Of a DNA stretch of 64,000 bases, positions 42,205 to 51,001 are shown piece by piece. Source of the DNA: Halonotius roseus. GTDB lineage: Archaea > Halobacteriota > Halobacteria > Halobacteriales > Haloferacaceae. The DNA lies in the NCBI RefSeq assembly GCF_006861655.1, contig NZ_SESI01000002.1, forward strand, positions 1 through 64,000. The letters are read 5' to 3'. The notes under the pieces are model-generated. The model searched no databases. It was not told where the DNA came from and saw only the letters and a list, made by a program, of their open reading frames with translations. Position numbers and translations under genes: made by a program. Position 1 is the stretch's first letter; each line of letters opens with the position of its first letter.

Positions 42205-43610
42205 TGAGCCGTCTTGACAGAGCATACGACTGGTTTGATAGCCGATTTGGTCTCGGCAAGGCGCAATCCTTCCTCGGGAAAGCGTTTCCAGCAGAGGATT
42301 CCTTCCTCCTTGGGGAGGTCGCGCTGTTCTGTTTCGGACTGCTTGTCGCCTCGGGGACGTTCCTCGGCTTCTTCTATGAGCCGAGCACAGCGGCGACGCA
42401 GTATCAGGGCAGTGTGATGCAGTATCAGGGCGAGGAGATGCCGGCAGCGTTCGTCAGTGTGCTCCAGATCACCTACGACGTGCCGTTCGGGATGCTGATC
42501 CGCCGGATGCACCACTGGGCGGCACATCTCTTCATCGCCTCGATGGCACTCCACATGCTGCGGGTCTTCTTTACGGGTGCCTACCGGAATCCCCGAGAGC
42601 CGAACTGGCTGGTTGGGCTTGGCCTCGCCGGGTTGTCGATGGGTGCGGCGTATACGGGCTACTCGCTGCCGTTCGATGAGTTTGCGAGTACGGCGGTGGG
42701 GATCGGATACAACGTAACGCTCTCGATTCCGCTCTTCGGCGAGTGGCTGTCGAACGTCGCCTTCGGGGGCTCGTTCCCGTCAAGTTCGACGATCCCGCGG
42801 CTGTACTTCTTCCATGTGGTGGTGATACCGTTGGCTATCGCTGGATTACTGGCGGTGCATATGGCGATCCTTATTCGCCAGAAGCACACGGAAGCCGCGC
42901 GTGAGGAGGATGTTCAGGGGAGCGAAACCGTTGCTGCCGACGACGGTCAGGGGAGAGAAACCGTTGATGCTGACGACGGAACTGTAATCGTCGGGCTCCC
43001 CGCAGTGCCGAATCAGGTGGCTGTCAGTGCGGTCGTGTTTTTCCTCACATTAGCAACGCTGTCGCTTCTCTCTGGATTCTTCCCGGTGCACAATATCGCC
43101 GCATATGGCCCAAACAACCCCGCATCGACGCCGGAGCTCATCATGCCTGATTGGTTCCTGATGTGGGGGTACGGGTTCCTGAAGCTAACCCCATCATGGC
43201 TCAGCTTCGACCTCTTTGGGATCCACTTCAGCGCGGAGTTCATCGGCGGGCTGGTGCTTCCTGGGATCGTATTTGCTGCCGTCGCCGCATGGCCCTTTAT
43301 CGATTATTCCGAAAAGGAGGTTCACTTCACGGCCGATCCCACGGAGCGTCCCTGGCCGACCGCTGTCGGCATGGCTGGGGTGACATTCATCATGGCGGCG
43401 TCTATCGCCGGGATGGATGTTGTTCTCGGTGAGGTGGTTGGGATGAGCACTGCTGCACTCCGGCCGTATCTGATCGGTTTGGTGATCGGCGCACCGATCC
43501 TCATCGGCCTCGCAAGCTACGCGGCGTTGGGCGGCTTCGAAGCCGATCCGCCGACCGAGGGTACAGCAGCGACCGATGGTGGCGAACCGAAACTGGAGGA
43601 TGACGAATGA
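42204..43610 (+). CDS. narC: Cytochrome b (fused b6/IV type) of the nitrate reductase system
   Basis: A 468-residue cytochrome b with eight helices. The bis-heme His ligands are on two helices: [20 protein letters not shown] and [20 protein letters not shown]. The quinol-site PEWF-type motif is [13 protein letters not shown]. An acidic loop of about 45 residues ([15 protein letters not shown]...) lies between the two halves. The C-terminal tail is acidic. It oxidises quinol and delivers electrons through the Rieske protein, replacing the NarI route of bacteria. The ATG at 42204 follows the Rieske stop with 1-bp overlap (TGATG). Confidence 0.93.
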   Translation: MSRLDRAYDWFDSRFGLGKAQSFLGKAFPAEDSFLLGEVALFCFGLLVASGTFLGFFYEPSTAATQYQGSVMQYQGEEMPAAFVSVLQITYDVPFGMLIRRMHHWAAHLFIASMALHMLRVFFTGAYRNPREPNWLVGLGLAGLSMGAAYTGYSLPFDEFASTAVGIGYNVTLSIPLFGEWLSNVAFGGSFPSSSTIPRLYFFHVVVIPLAIAGLLAVHMAILIRQKHTEAAREEDVQGSETVAADDGQGRETVDADDGTVIVGLPAVPNQVAVSAVVFFLTLATLSLLSGFFPVHNIAAYGPNNPASTPELIMPDWFLMWGYGFLKLTPSWLSFDLFGIHFSAEFIGGLVLPGIVFAAVAAWPFIDYSEKEVHFTADPTERPWPTAVGMAGVTFIMAASIAGMDVVLGEVVGMSTAALRPYLIGLVIGAPILIGLASYAALGGFEADPPTEGTAATDGGEPKLEDDE

Positions 43611-43795
43611 GTCGAACGATCACGACCGGGCTGACCGGTCGGCAGTATCGCTGGCTTGATCACGTCACGAAACTCCTCGGGATCGGCCTCATCGCCGGTG
43701 GGCTCGATGTCGGTGGCGGAACACCGACCGGAATCCTCCTCGCAGCCGCTGGCGTGCTCATCGGACTCAGCACCGTTGTCATAACAACACCGTAA
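43607..43795 (+). CDS. Small membrane protein between cytochrome b and NarG
   Basis: A 62-residue protein with two hydrophobic stretches ([16 protein letters not shown] and [19 protein letters not shown]). It overlaps the cytochrome b gene by 4 bp (ATGA) and ends 7 bp before narG, so it belongs to the operon. Small, single-purpose membrane subunits are common in respiratory complexes; nothing else can be read from it. Confidence 0.75.
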   Translation: MSRTITTGLTGRQYRWLDHVTKLLGIGLIAGGLDVGGGTPTGILLAAAGVLIGLSTVVITTP

Positions 43796-43802
43796 CGCAA
43801 CT

Positions 43803-46667
43803 ATGCAAGATACCAATCAGACAGTCAACCGAGACGAGACAAGCGAATCGAGTGATCCATCACGACGAGAGTTCCTCAAAGGAATCGGTGTCGCAGCCGG
43901 CGGGAGCTTCCTCCAGGTAGACGGGTTAGACGTTGTCGACGATCCGATCGGCGCATACGAGTACAGAGACTGGGAGGATCTCTACCGAGAACAGTGGGAC
44001 TGGGATTCGAAAGCGCGCAGCACCCACAGCGTCAACTGCACCGGAAGCTGTTCGTGGGAGGTGTACGTCCGCAACGGCCAGATCTGGCGGGAAGACCAGG
44101 CGGCGGACTACCCGGTGTTCGACGAGGACTCGCCGAACCCCAACCCACGCGGCTGTCAGAAAGGTGCCTGTTACTCGGATTACGTCAACGCCGATCAGCG
44201 GGTACTCCACCCGCTGCGTCGAACCGGCGAGCGCGGTGAAGGCAAATGGGAGCGGATCAGCTGGGATGAGGCCTTAACCGAGATCGCCGAGGAAGTCATC
44301 GATACCGTCCAAGACGAGGAGTACGACGCGATCAGTGCGTTCACACCGATCCCGGCGATGTCGCCGGTCTCCTACGCCAGCGGCACCCGCCTGACACGGT
44401 TACTTGGCGGGGTCGCGCACTCGTTCTATGACTGGTATTCGGATCTTCCCCCAGGACAGCCGATCACGTGGGGCACCCAGACCGACAACGCCGAGAGTGC
44501 CGACTGGTATCACGCCGACTACATCATCGCATGGGGCTCAAACATCAACGTCACGCGGATCCCCGACGCGAAGTATTTCCTCGATGCCGCCTACAACGGG
44601 ACGAAACGCGTCGGGATCTTTACCGACTACTCACAGACGGCGATCCACTGCGACGACTGGCTCAGCCCCGATGCCGGCAGCGACCCGGCACTCGCTCTCG
44701 GGATGGCCCAGACGATCGTCTCGGAAGGCCTGTACGACGAGGCCCACCTGAAAGAGCAGACCGACATGCCACTGCTCGTCAGGGAAGATACCGGGAAGTT
44801 CCTCCGTGCAAGCGAGGTGCCCGGTCTCAGCGTCGATGCCGACAGACCGGATCACGTTTTCGTCATGCAGGATGGGGAGGGGAACCTCCGGGCGGCACCG
44901 GGCTCACTCGGGATGCGCGATGGCCAACACGACGACTCGGTGAGTATCGAGCTCGGCTTTGATCCACAGCTGGCTGTCGATGGGACGATTTCGACAACCG
45001 ACGCCGACGAGGTGGGGATTCGCTCGGTGTGGCACAACCTCCGCGATGAGCTGTCGAACTACACGCCCGAGACCGTCCACGAGATCACCGAGGTCGGGTC
45101 GGAAACCTACCAGGAGGTCGCCCGGGAGTTCGCCAACGCGGATCGCGCGAAGATCATCCACGGAAAGGGCGTCAACGACTGGTATCACAACGATCTCGGC
45201 AACCGAGCGATCCAGCTACTCGTCACCCTGACAGGAAACCTCGGCCGGAACGGCACCGGGCTGGATCACTACGTCGGCCAAGAGAAGATCTGGACGTATG
45301 AGGGCTGGGGGAAGCTGAACTCCCCGGTTCCGGGCCGCAATGTGCCGACAACGCTGTGGACGTACTACCACTGCGACGTGCTGGAAAACGCCGACCCCGA
45401 AACGCGCCAGCGCGTCGAAGAGGCGATCGACAAGGACTGGATGCCGGTGTATCCCGCCGAGCGCGAGGATGGGTCGCGGCCCGACCCACGAGTCATGTTC
45501 ATCTGGCGCGGGAACTACTTCAATCAGGCCAAGGGGAACGTCGCCGTCGAGGAGCAGCTTTGGCCAAAACTCGATCTCATCGTCGACATCAACTTCCGGA
45601 TGGATTCCTCGGCGTTGTATTCGGATATCGTGCTGCCGACAGCCAGCCACTACGAGAAACACGATCTCTCGATGACGGACATGCACAGCTACATCCATCC
45701 GTTTACGCCGGCTGTCGAACCCCTGGGTGAGGCGAAAACCGACTGGCAGATCTTCCGTGAACTCGCCGCCAAGATCCAGGAGCTGGCGTCTCAACGCGAT
45801 GATGTCGAACCGATCGCGGATCGGGAGTTCGATCGGGAGATCGATCTGGAATCAGTTCACGACGACTACGTCCGGAACTGGGAAACCGATGAGCCAGGCG
45901 CGTTAGAAGACGACAAGGCTGCCGCCGAGTACATCCTCGAAAACTCCGAGGAGACGAACCCCGCTGACAGCCCAGACCAGATCACCTTCGACGATATCGA
46001 CGAGCAGCCACGGCGGATCGAAGCCGTCGGCGACCACTGGACATCGGATCTCACCGAAGATGAGCCCTACACCCCGTGGCAGCGATACGTCCAGGACAAA
46101 AACCCCTGGCCGACGTTCACGGGGCGGCAGCAGTATTACATCGATCACGACTGGTATCTCGAACTCGGCGAGGAGCTGCCGACCTACAAGGAGCCGCCGA
46201 CACTGCAAGATAAATCCGAGTATCCGCTCAACTACACGACGCCACACGGTCGGTGGTCGATCCACTCGACGTGGCGCGATAGCGAGAAGATGCTTCGCCT
46301 CCAGCGGGGTGAACCGGTCGTCCATCTGAACCCCGATGATATGGCGGCACGCGGGATCGAGGACGGCGATACGGTGCGGATCTACAACGATCTGGGGAGT
46401 ATCGAGGTGCAGGCCAAACGGTATCCCAGCGGTGAGCCCGGCACAGCGCGGCTGTACTTCGCGTGGGAGCGGTTCCAGTTCCCCGACCGGGGGAACTTCA
46501 ACTCGCTTGTGCCGCTGTATATGAAGCCGACACAGCTGATCCAGTATCCGGAGGATACCGGCGAACACCTGGAGTTCCGACCCAACTACTGGGGACCGAC
46601 CGGCGTCAACAGCGATGTTCGCGTCGACGTCGAGGCGGTTGCCGACGGCTCCGGAGGTGACAGCTGA
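43803..46667 (+). CDS. narG: Respiratory nitrate reductase, catalytic subunit
   Basis: A 954-residue molybdopterin enzyme that reduces nitrate to nitrite. A twin-arginine signal (SRREFLKGIG, Arg21-22) sends it across the membrane, so unlike bacterial NarG it acts on the outer face. The FS0 [4Fe-4S] cluster has the NarG-type H-x3-C-x3-C pattern (His75, Cys79, Cys83 in THSVNCTGSCSW) with the further Cys in NPRGCQKGACYSDY near 120. The Mo-ligand Asp is in DWYSDLPPGQ near 214. The molybdopterin-binding C-terminal domain runs from about 780. Length and spacing match haloarchaeal NarG. Confidence 0.96.
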   Translation: MQDTNQTVNRDETSESSDPSRREFLKGIGVAAGGSFLQVDGLDVVDDPIGAYEYRDWEDLYREQWDWDSKARSTHSVNCTGSCSWEVYVRNGQIWREDQAADYPVFDEDSPNPNPRGCQKGACYSDYVNADQRVLHPLRRTGERGEGKWERISWDEALTEIAEEVIDTVQDEEYDAISAFTPIPAMSPVSYASGTRLTRLLGGVAHSFYDWYSDLPPGQPITWGTQTDNAESADWYHADYIIAWGSNINVTRIPDAKYFLDAAYNGTKRVGIFTDYSQTAIHCDDWLSPDAGSDPALALGMAQTIVSEGLYDEAHLKEQTDMPLLVREDTGKFLRASEVPGLSVDADRPDHVFVMQDGEGNLRAAPGSLGMRDGQHDDSVSIELGFDPQLAVDGTISTTDADEVGIRSVWHNLRDELSNYTPETVHEITEVGSETYQEVAREFANADRAKIIHGKGVNDWYHNDLGNRAIQLLVTLTGNLGRNGTGLDHYVGQEKIWTYEGWGKLNSPVPGRNVPTTLWTYYHCDVLENADPETRQRVEEAIDKDWMPVYPAEREDGSRPDPRVMFIWRGNYFNQAKGNVAVEEQLWPKLDLIVDINFRMDSSALYSDIVLPTASHYEKHDLSMTDMHSYIHPFTPAVEPLGEAKTDWQIFRELAAKIQELASQRDDVEPIADREFDREIDLESVHDDYVRNWETDEPGALEDDKAAAEYILENSEETNPADSPDQITFDDIDEQPRRIEAVGDHWTSDLTEDEPYTPWQRYVQDKNPWPTFTGRQQYYIDHDWYLELGEELPTYKEPPTLQDKSEYPLNYTTPHGRWSIHSTWRDSEKMLRLQRGEPVVHLNPDDMAARGIEDGDTVRIYNDLGSIEVQAKRYPSGEPGTARLYFAWERFQFPDRGNFNSLVPLYMKPTQLIQYPEDTGEHLEFRPNYWGPTGVNSDVRVDVEAVADGSGGDS

Positions 46668-47725
46668 TGAGTTCCCACAGCAGCAGTACTGAGGCCGTCG
46701 ATCTCGCCGAGGGCGTCAACCACCAGGTTGCGATGGTGATGGATCTGAACAAGTGTATCGGCTGTCAGACCTGCACCATCGCCTGCAAGACGAACTGGAC
46801 CGACAGCGGCGGCCGGGAGTACATGTACTGGAACAACGTGGAAACCAAACCCGGAGCCGGCTACCCCAAAGATTGGGAGGAGTTAGGCGGCGGCTGGGAT
46901 GACGACGGCGAGGAACGGACGCCGGGTGAACTGCCCGACCAAGACGACTACGGCGCGCCGTGGGATTTCAACCACGAGCAGATTATGTACGAGGGGAGTG
47001 ACGAGCCGCTGCGGCCGATGGACGATGCCGCCGACTGGGCGCCGAACTACGACGAAGACGAGGGGGCCGGCGAGTATCCCAACTCCTACTACTTCTACCT
47101 CCCCCGGATCTGCAACCACTGTACGCATCCCTCCTGTGTCGAGGCCTGTCCGCGATCCGCGCTGTACAAACGCGAGGAGGATGGGATCGTCCTCGTCGAT
47201 CAGGATCGGTGTCGTGGCTACCGCTACTGTGTCGAGGGCTGTCCGTACAAGAAGGTCTACTACAACGCGATGAAGAAGAAATCGGAGAAATGCATCTTCT
47301 GCTATCCGCGTATCGAGGGCGAAGGCCCCGAGGGGGAGGTACGCGGCCCGGCGTGTGCAGAGGACTGCCCGCCACAGCTCCGTATGGTTGGCTACCTCGA
47401 TGACGAAAACGGCCCGATCCACAAGCTCGTCAACGAGTACGAGGTCGCCGTCCGACTCCACCCCGAGTTCCGGACGGAGCCGAACGTCTACTACATCCCG
47501 CCGTTCGCGCCGCCGAAACACACCGACGCCGGTGAATCGACCGACGAGGAGCGCATCCCACGGGATTATCTCGAAGAGCTGTTCGGGCCGAAAGTCCACA
47601 ACGCGCTCGATACGATCAATCAGGAACGCGAGCGGGTGCGACGCGGTGGCGAGAGCGAACTTATGGAACTGCTGAACAGCGACCGATCCGAAAAGTATCG
47701 GCTGGAGGTGTTCGATGAATCGTAA
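46667..47725 (+). CDS. narH: Respiratory nitrate reductase, iron-sulfur subunit
   Basis: A 352-residue electron-transfer subunit with four Fe-S clusters. The first Cys group is CIGCQTCTIAC (residues 30-40). The second is CNHCTHPSCVEACP. The third, CRGYRYCVEGCPYKK, holds the site where NarH has a [3Fe-4S] cluster (Trp in E. coli, Tyr here). The fourth is CIFCYPR...CAEDCP. It has no signal of its own and is probably carried across with NarG. It takes electrons from the heme-b subunit or Rieske/cytochrome b. It overlaps narG by 1 bp and the next gene by 11 bp. Confidence 0.96.
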   Translation: MSSHSSSTEAVDLAEGVNHQVAMVMDLNKCIGCQTCTIACKTNWTDSGGREYMYWNNVETKPGAGYPKDWEELGGGWDDDGEERTPGELPDQDDYGAPWDFNHEQIMYEGSDEPLRPMDDAADWAPNYDEDEGAGEYPNSYYFYLPRICNHCTHPSCVEACPRSALYKREEDGIVLVDQDRCRGYRYCVEGCPYKKVYYNAMKKKSEKCIFCYPRIEGEGPEGEVRGPACAEDCPPQLRMVGYLDDENGPIHKLVNEYEVAVRLHPEFRTEPNVYYIPPFAPPKHTDAGESTDEERIPRDYLEELFGPKVHNALDTINQERERVRRGGESELMELLNSDRSEKYRLEVFDES

Positions 47726-48530
47726 CGAGCTGCTGCTGGCCGGGCTCCTTGCGGCCGTTATCGCCGGGGGAGCGGTGCTCCTGCCGCCGGTTGCCGAGGC
47801 CCAGGCCGAAAGCGGGGTGCCGGTCGAATACGTCGACACCACCGCTGGGCTGAACTCCCCAACCGGGAGCGGCTGGGCGGAGATCCAAACAGCAACGATC
47901 CCGCTCAGCAGCGCGGGGGCAGCTGTGCCCGCTGCCAACGACGTTACTGTCGAGGAGATGCAGGTACAGGCGGTTCGCACCAACAGGCAGATCCGGGTGC
48001 GAACGTCGTGGACGGATCCAACCCAGGATGGCTCCGAACCAAGCGTCCGAGAGTTCGATGACAACGTCGCTGTGCAGCTGCCTGCCGGTGGGGAGGAACA
48101 ACCCCCGATCGCAATGGGGAGTTCCAATAATCCAGTGAACATCTGGTACTGGTCGGGGAGCGGTAGCTCGGAGGAGCTCCTCGCCGGCGGGCCGGGGTCG
48201 ACAACGCCGTTCGAAGAGAGCACACTGCGTACCGAGCACACCTACGCTGATGGTCGGTGGCACGTCGTGTTTACCCGGCCGCTTGACCCGCGTGGCGACA
48301 GCCGCACGGCGATCCCCCGCGACGCTGCTGATCTGGATATCGCCTTTGCCGTCTGGAACGGGTCGAATATGGAGGTGTCTGGACAGAAAGCAGCGAGTCA
48401 GTGGCACCGGCTGGCGGTCAGCTCCGGCCCACCCGCCTACCAGCGGTTCCTGTGGGTGATCGCCGGTGTCATGATCGTCCTGACGACGCTGCTGACACTC
48501 GAAGGGATCCGACGGACGGGTGGTGAGTAA
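47715..48530 (+). CDS. Heme-b-type gamma subunit of the nitrate reductase
   Basis: A 271-residue protein related to the heme-b subunit of type II DMSO-reductase enzymes (ethylbenzene dehydrogenase gamma family). An N-terminal hydrophobic signal (LLLAGLLAAVIAGGAVLLPP) is followed by a beta-sandwich (residues 40-235), and a C-terminal anchor helix (FLWVIAGVMIVLTTLLTLEG) ends in a cytoplasmic tail. Thus it should face outward, beside NarGH. One Met and one Lys, as in EbdC, would be the heme ligands; candidates lie in the MQVQAVRTNRQIRV and NMEVSGQKAAS stretches. Known in haloarchaeal nar operons. Confidence 0.88.
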   Translation: MNRNELLLAGLLAAVIAGGAVLLPPVAEAQAESGVPVEYVDTTAGLNSPTGSGWAEIQTATIPLSSAGAAVPAANDVTVEEMQVQAVRTNRQIRVRTSWTDPTQDGSEPSVREFDDNVAVQLPAGGEEQPPIAMGSSNNPVNIWYWSGSGSSEELLAGGPGSTTPFEESTLRTEHTYADGRWHVVFTRPLDPRGDSRTAIPRDAADLDIAFAVWNGSNMEVSGQKAASQWHRLAVSSGPPAYQRFLWVIAGVMIVLTTLLTLEGIRRTGGE

Positions 48531-48532
48531 CG

Positions 48533-49288
48533 ATGGCTGCTGAGTCGCCTGAGATCCTCACCTACCGGCCAGCAACCTTGCCTGACGGGGTCGCACCGGA
48601 GCCGAGTGCCCGAGGGGCACTGTACGGGCTCTGTAGCCGGCTGTTCACCGATCCCGACGATGAGCTCTATGAGCTGCTCGCTGACGGGACGGTGACCGCG
48701 GAGTGTCGGGAACTGCTTGAGCAGACGACGCTGTCGGTCGAGCCGCCGGATCTCACCGTGTCTGAGGAGCATGAAACGCTTTCGGCCAGGTTCAACGATC
48801 TGTTCGTGATCGGCTACTCCGAGGTCGTCGACAAGACCGATGGGACGATGAACAATCAGGGGCCACCGGTGTCGCTGTACGAATCCGATTACCGGGCGGA
48901 ACGCTCCTGGAACGATGTCAACGTGGATCTGGCTCGCGCCTACGAGTTTTTCGGCTGTGAGGTCGACTCGGAGGTGCGACGCAACCACGACCACCTCAGA
49001 TTAGAGCTGGAGTTCATGAGCTATCTGTGTCGGCGTGAGGCGGCTGTTGATCCGGGGGTTTCCGCCGCACGGATCGATTTCCACGACCGGCATCTCCGGG
49101 GGTTTGCTGCCGGCTTGGCTGATGCTGTTGGTGCCGAATCTGGAACCGGACTCTTCGGGCGGGCGGCAGACTTCCTTGCTCGGTTCTCGACGGCCGATGT
49201 CGAGGAGTTGGCAGCCCGGGAGATCGAGAATCCAGCTACCCGAGAGGGAGGATCAAACCATCCGGGAGAGGGAGGTGTCGGTCGATGA
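48533..49288 (+). CDS. narJ: Nitrate reductase maturation chaperone NarJ (TorD-like)
   Basis: A 251-residue cytoplasmic TorD/DmsD/NarJ-type chaperone, an all-helical protein that binds the Tat signal and apo-catalytic subunit until Mo cofactor is inserted. It has the family's ARGALYGLCSRLFTDPDDEL start and MSYLCRREAAVDPG region. A core VIGYSEVVDKTDGTMNNQGP/PVSLYESDYR carries the Y-E-S-D pattern. It begins 2 bp after the heme-b gene and overlaps the following gene by 4 bp. Confidence 0.9.
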   Translation: MAAESPEILTYRPATLPDGVAPEPSARGALYGLCSRLFTDPDDELYELLADGTVTAECRELLEQTTLSVEPPDLTVSEEHETLSARFNDLFVIGYSEVVDKTDGTMNNQGPPVSLYESDYRAERSWNDVNVDLARAYEFFGCEVDSEVRRNHDHLRLELEFMSYLCRREAAVDPGVSAARIDFHDRHLRGFAAGLADAVGAESGTGLFGRAADFLARFSTADVEELAAREIENPATREGGSNHPGEGGVGR

Positions 49289-50181
49289 GTAACGAACCGA
49301 CGACCCGAACCGACCTGTACGATCACTCGGTTGTAGATCGGGTACGCACCCAACAGGGCTCGGTCGTCGCGGGAGCCGCGGTCGTCGCTGCCAGCGCGGT
49401 GCTCGTACAGACGCTGCTCACGATCGCAGGAAACCTCCCGTTCGAACCGCTCGCTTGGCCCGCCATCGTCGACACGGCGATTTCGGTTGTGACACCGGTT
49501 AGTCTGGCTGTGGCCGCCGGCGCGATCGCGTTCACCGTGGATGACTCGGTGACGAAGGTGGGGCTGCTATTTATCGCTGCGTTTGCGCTTCTGGGTTCAG
49601 TTTCGCCGGCAGCGGGATTGCCGGCGATCATCGGGAGCATCGCCGGTGGAACCGTCGCCTTACTTGGGGCCAGCACACAGCCTACCGCGTCCTACCGACG
49701 AGTACCGCTTGTCGGGAGTGCCCTGCTCGGGATGGCGATTTCGTTGGGCGGACGGGTTGGGCTCACCCCCGATGGAACGCATGCGATCGGCGTCGGTGCC
49801 ACGCTGTTTGCGGTTGCACTGCTTGCCGTTGAGATGCCGGTCGACCGGCTCTCCGGGTCGGTGGGGCTCCTCGTTGCGGGCGGCCTGCTTGCGGCGGGTG
49901 TCTCAGCCCCGTTTGCGGCCGGTGCAACGCTGCTTGTCGGTTTCTCGATCACGAATCAGCCCGTCTTGGTCGTGGCGGTCGCCGCTGCTGGTGGGGTGGC
50001 CGCCCTCGTGTCGGGCGTCCGGAGCCGTGCCGTGCTCCCGGTCGCTGGCTGTCTGCTGTGTTTGTTCACAGGCGTTCCGACAACACCGACCGATGGGGCC
50101 GCCCTTGTGGTCGGGCTCACGCTGGTGCTCTGTCGAGACGCGGTGGCACGGGAGGTGAGTACCCATGAGAGACCCCGATGA
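49285..50181 (+). CDS. Ten-helix membrane protein of the nar operon
   Basis: A 298-residue very hydrophobic protein with about ten helices, Gly/Ala/Val-rich, and a short polar N-terminus (TRTDLYDHSVVDRVRTQQGS). No substrate-binding motif stands out. Overlaps both neighbours (4 bp with narJ, 17 bp with the HEAT gene), so it is under strict operon control. It could be a transporter, for example for nitrite or nitrate, or an assembly factor; no NarK signature is seen. Unknown family. Confidence 0.75.
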   Translation: MSNEPTTRTDLYDHSVVDRVRTQQGSVVAGAAVVAASAVLVQTLLTIAGNLPFEPLAWPAIVDTAISVVTPVSLAVAAGAIAFTVDDSVTKVGLLFIAAFALLGSVSPAAGLPAIIGSIAGGTVALLGASTQPTASYRRVPLVGSALLGMAISLGGRVGLTPDGTHAIGVGATLFAVALLAVEMPVDRLSGSVGLLVAGGLLAAGVSAPFAAGATLLVGFSITNQPVLVVAVAAAGGVAALVSGVRSRAVLPVAGCLLCLFTGVPTTPTDGAALVVGLTLVLCRDAVAREVSTHERPR

Positions 50182-51001
50182 GGCAACTGATGGGCCGACC
50201 GATCCCCGTGTTCACCCCGAGGAAAGCCCCGGCTTCGGCGCGGAGTCCGAAGGGTTAGAAGATATCGAGGTAAGCCGGGATATCACGATCGGGGAGGCAA
50301 CGCCACGGGAACTACAAGCGACCGATATCGCCCCGCTTGTTGGGACGGAAGCGGCAGAAAAGATCACCGGGCTCAGATCAGATGATCTCGTCAAGCGGCG
50401 TCGAGCCGCACTCGCCTTGGGCGAAGAAACGCGGGCAGAGACCATTCTCGACGCGCTCATCGAGATCGGGTTGGCTGACGAGGACAGCGATGTCAGACAG
50501 TTCTCGGTCGAATCACTCGGTGAGCTGGGTGGCGAACGCGCCGGGGATGCCGCCGTCGAGACGCTGTCAGATCCGAACCCGTGGGTTCGTTCCGAGGCGT
50601 TGATCGCGCTTGATAAGATCGACAGACAACAGCACGCGACGGCGATCGAGGCATCGCTTGCGGATGACCATCATGCCGTGCGCCGAAACGCCGCCGTCTC
50701 GCTGTTCAAGCTTCGTGGAACCGAGATGAAGGAGGTTCTCCTGGATCAAACACATGACGACAGCGAGCGTGTCAGAGAGTGGGCAGCACATCTGCTTGCG
50801 GGGATCCCCGGTGACGACGTTGAGACGCGGCTCCGCGAGATAGCCAACGACGACTCCGAGCCGAAAGTTGTCAGATCGACCGCCGCTCGGTCGATCGAGG
50901 AGGATCCCGGCGCGTTCCGGCGGCAGTTCACCGGCGGGACGGAGGGTGCGACCGGCGGCGATCCAACCAAAAACCGACTGAACAAGAAACCTGATTTCTA
51001 A
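50165..51001 (+). CDS. HEAT/PBS-lyase-repeat protein of the nar operon
   Basis: A 278-residue soluble protein. The N-terminal 65 residues are acidic. From about residue 70 to 250 it consists of five or six HEAT-like helix pairs of about 31 residues, such as LVKRRRAALALGEETRAETI, VRQFSVESLGELGGERAGDA and VRRNAAVSLFKLRGTEMKEV. Such scaffolds bind proteins or cofactors; phycobilin-lyase-like forms act on bilins. Its stop (TAATG) overlaps the Mrp-like gene start by 1 bp. Proposed role: assembly platform for the nitrate reductase complex; this is inference from position. Confidence 0.82.
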   Translation: MRDPDEATDGPTDPRVHPEESPGFGAESEGLEDIEVSRDITIGEATPRELQATDIAPLVGTEAAEKITGLRSDDLVKRRRAALALGEETRAETILDALIEIGLADEDSDVRQFSVESLGELGGERAGDAAVETLSDPNPWVRSEALIALDKIDRQQHATAIEASLADDHHAVRRNAAVSLFKLRGTEMKEVLLDQTHDDSERVREWAAHLLAGIPGDDVETRLREIANDDSEPKVVRSTAARSIEEDPGAFRRQFTGGTEGATGGDPTKNRLNKKPDF

